Assembly (NCBI GenBank): GCA_963853835.1
Contig: OY970830.1
Location: forward strand, 50,916,401-50,980,400
DNA from: Calendula officinalis
Taxonomy: Eukaryota > Streptophyta > Magnoliopsida > Asterales > Asteraceae
Reading direction: 5' to 3'
DNA: 64,000 bases
Shown: in pieces, positions 62,459 through 64,000 of the stretch
How positions within the stretch are numbered: the first letter of the stretch is position 1
Layout: every line of letters starts with the position of its first letter
The notes under the pieces: generated by a model
Told to the model about the DNA's origin: nothing
What the model saw: only the letters and a program-made list of their open reading frames with translations
Databases searched by the model: none
Translations under genes and position numbers: made by a program

Positions 62459-63496
62459 TGTAATACGAGTAAGATATGGAATGATACTTGGAAGAGGAAT
62501 GATTCATAATAGTCATTTATGAATCAAGTTAAGTATTAAGTTAACTTCAACTTATTTCTAGATTAGTTTATCTAACTAATTAATACAAGTATTTGTACAT
62601 TTACTAGATGAGTAAATATACAATGTATTAATTATAGATTATCCATAATATGATTTAAAGCAATTAAATCATATGGTAATTGGATAATATTATTGTGTAA
62701 ATTATATAAAGGTTATTATATAATTAATTATTAAAAGTATAAATACAAGGATAATATTTCGTGTATGTATATACTGAAATATTAAGTGTATTAATACTAG
62801 ATATTAATAATTAAGTGCAACAATAATAACTAGTTAAACTATAAGGGAAGGAAAAGTAAAAAGGAAAGTGTGATTATAGAATTGATCTTAATTAAACTAG
62901 AGGGTCCTAAGCGCAACTTATCTATCTATAAATAAGAGGCTTAGGGTAACCCTAATTCCTCCTTGCTAGTACACGAATCCACTCCCCCCCCCCCCCCCTC
63001 CTTGGTTTCGGCCGAACACACCCCAAGACACAAGCATTGTGTTCTTTGTTCTTCGTGTTCTTCGTGTTCTTCATAGTTCTTGAAGTACAATTTCATTGCA
63101 AGGATCAACTAGAAGGTCGCTCGTTGTGTTCATCATCAGTAGACTTTCTTAAGCAAGCAATAAGGTATGTTTTGGGAAAACCCTTTTTCCCTTCGTCCCC
63201 TCTTGTTCGAAGTCGACACCAAAACCCTAGGGTTCTTGGTGGCCGTCGAATTACACACAAGTATGTGTGTGTGTTCGATTTTTTCGTACAAGGTTTCTTT
63301 CTTGTTAATCAAGTTTGATTTCCAAGTTCCTATAATCCTTTAGGGTTTTAGGATTAGGTTTAATCTCAGTTCCGATATAGGGATTAAATCAGCTAGTTGG
63401 TTTAACCGACAAGAGTCATGTTCTTGTCAGTATGGTTCGAACCAAGTCATTAGGAGGTTGGCCCAAGTGGTCAATCAGTATTAATGAAACCCTTCA
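62459..63496 (+). repeat. Copia LTR, second copy (1038 bp)
   Basis: Homologous to 55474-56528, with a TATA box at 62927-62936 and a longer poly-C run (about 62985-62998). It ends ...CCTTCA directly before another primer-binding site. Confidence 0.8.
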
Positions 63497-64000
63497 GTGG
63501 TATCAGAGCCTGGTTTAGAGATATAAACAAGAATAACAAAGTTTTTGTTTGTTTAAATTTCCAAGTTTTTTTTTTATTTTCGTTTCTTCTTCTTTTTTCT
63601 TCCCATGGATTTCAAATGAGGGTTAAAGAACCCTAGACCAAGAATTTTTAAACAGTTTGTTTAATTGGTCATAAGGATTCTAAACCCTAGTAATTTTGAA
63701 AAATCAAGAAAGAACACTAGGATTAAGAACATTAAACTAGTTTAGGTCCAATAAACAAAAGGCTTCTTTCCCTAACCCTAGTATGTTCGAAACATTGAAG
63801 AACCCTAGGATCAAGAATGTCAAAGTTTTTGATCAAGATGATTCTTTCCTTATTGATCTTCAAGATCTAGGACCAAGTATATTGAACTAGCCTAGTTTAA
63901 TTGGTCAAAAAAGGATTCTTTCCTTTCCCCTAGATTTCGAAAATTAGGAGGAAACTTGGACACCAAGTTTGTTAAACTAGTTTAGTTTGTTAAACTAGAG
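63497..64000 (+). mobile_element. Second copia unit: PBS and leader (runs off the right edge)
   Basis: TGGTATCAGAGCC (63498-63510) and a leader homologous to 56530-57020 follow the second LTR. The LTR is therefore also the 5' LTR of a further copy that extends out of the window. Confidence 0.8.

Overview
This window is repeat-dominated DNA from a flowering plant. It is AT-rich, with spliced transposon genes, plant Helitrons, a FAR1-type Mutator-like element, chromovirus-type Ty3/gypsy elements, Ty1/copia elements and a plant L1-type LINE. The repeat style resembles Asteraceae, but that family-level guess rests on general familiarity and is weak. I see no intact host gene. Nearly all coding sequence is decayed transposon sequence or gene pieces captured by transposons.

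Layout. 1-926: end of a minus-strand copia element (LTR 82-926), inserted next to the 3' end of another copia element (PPT and LTR from 1199). 1626-2695: unassigned DNA with one possible first exon and the right end of a terminal-inverted-repeat (TIR) element. 2695-21696: an unusual chain in which TIR elements abut one another through shared (TA)n tracts (2695-2772, 2893-3018, 7794-7873, 9411-9462, 11250-11360, 20507-20638, 21215-21222, 21543-21607). The largest member (11361-20506) is a two-gene Mutator-like element with a convergent FAR1-family transposase and an Ulp1-like gene. Two Helitrons joined end to end (3019-5481 and 5482-7793) sit in one of the TA tracts. The second Helitron carries exon-like pieces of an expansin, an SnRK2 kinase and an ABCB transporter.

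21697-55470 is a nest of LTR retrotransposons. A minus-strand gypsy LTR (LTR-B) can be reassembled from three pieces (21697-21815, 26144-26529, 39442-40477). It was split by a 4.3 kb solo LTR (21816-26138, TSD ATCAG) and by a chromovirus complex (26530-39436, TSD TGAGC). The internal part of the LTR-B element continues as a chromodomain fragment (40490-40969) and is interrupted by a 14.4 kb LTR element with no gag-pol of its own (40975-55420). That element contains a full-length but broken LINE (about 46200-51477). From about 55470 to the window end lies a gag-only copia element (TR-GAG-like). Its second LTR (62459-63496) is followed by another primer-binding site and leader, so a second unit continues past the window.

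Decay is mostly by point mutation. Many stops sit where a tryptophan, glutamine or arginine codon is expected (TGG to TAG/TGA, CAG to TAG, CGA to TGA), as expected of methylated, silenced repeats. The elements are related by nesting and targeting, not by a cellular pathway. The (TA)n-linked TIR chain and the fused gene-capturing Helitrons are the most interesting parts.
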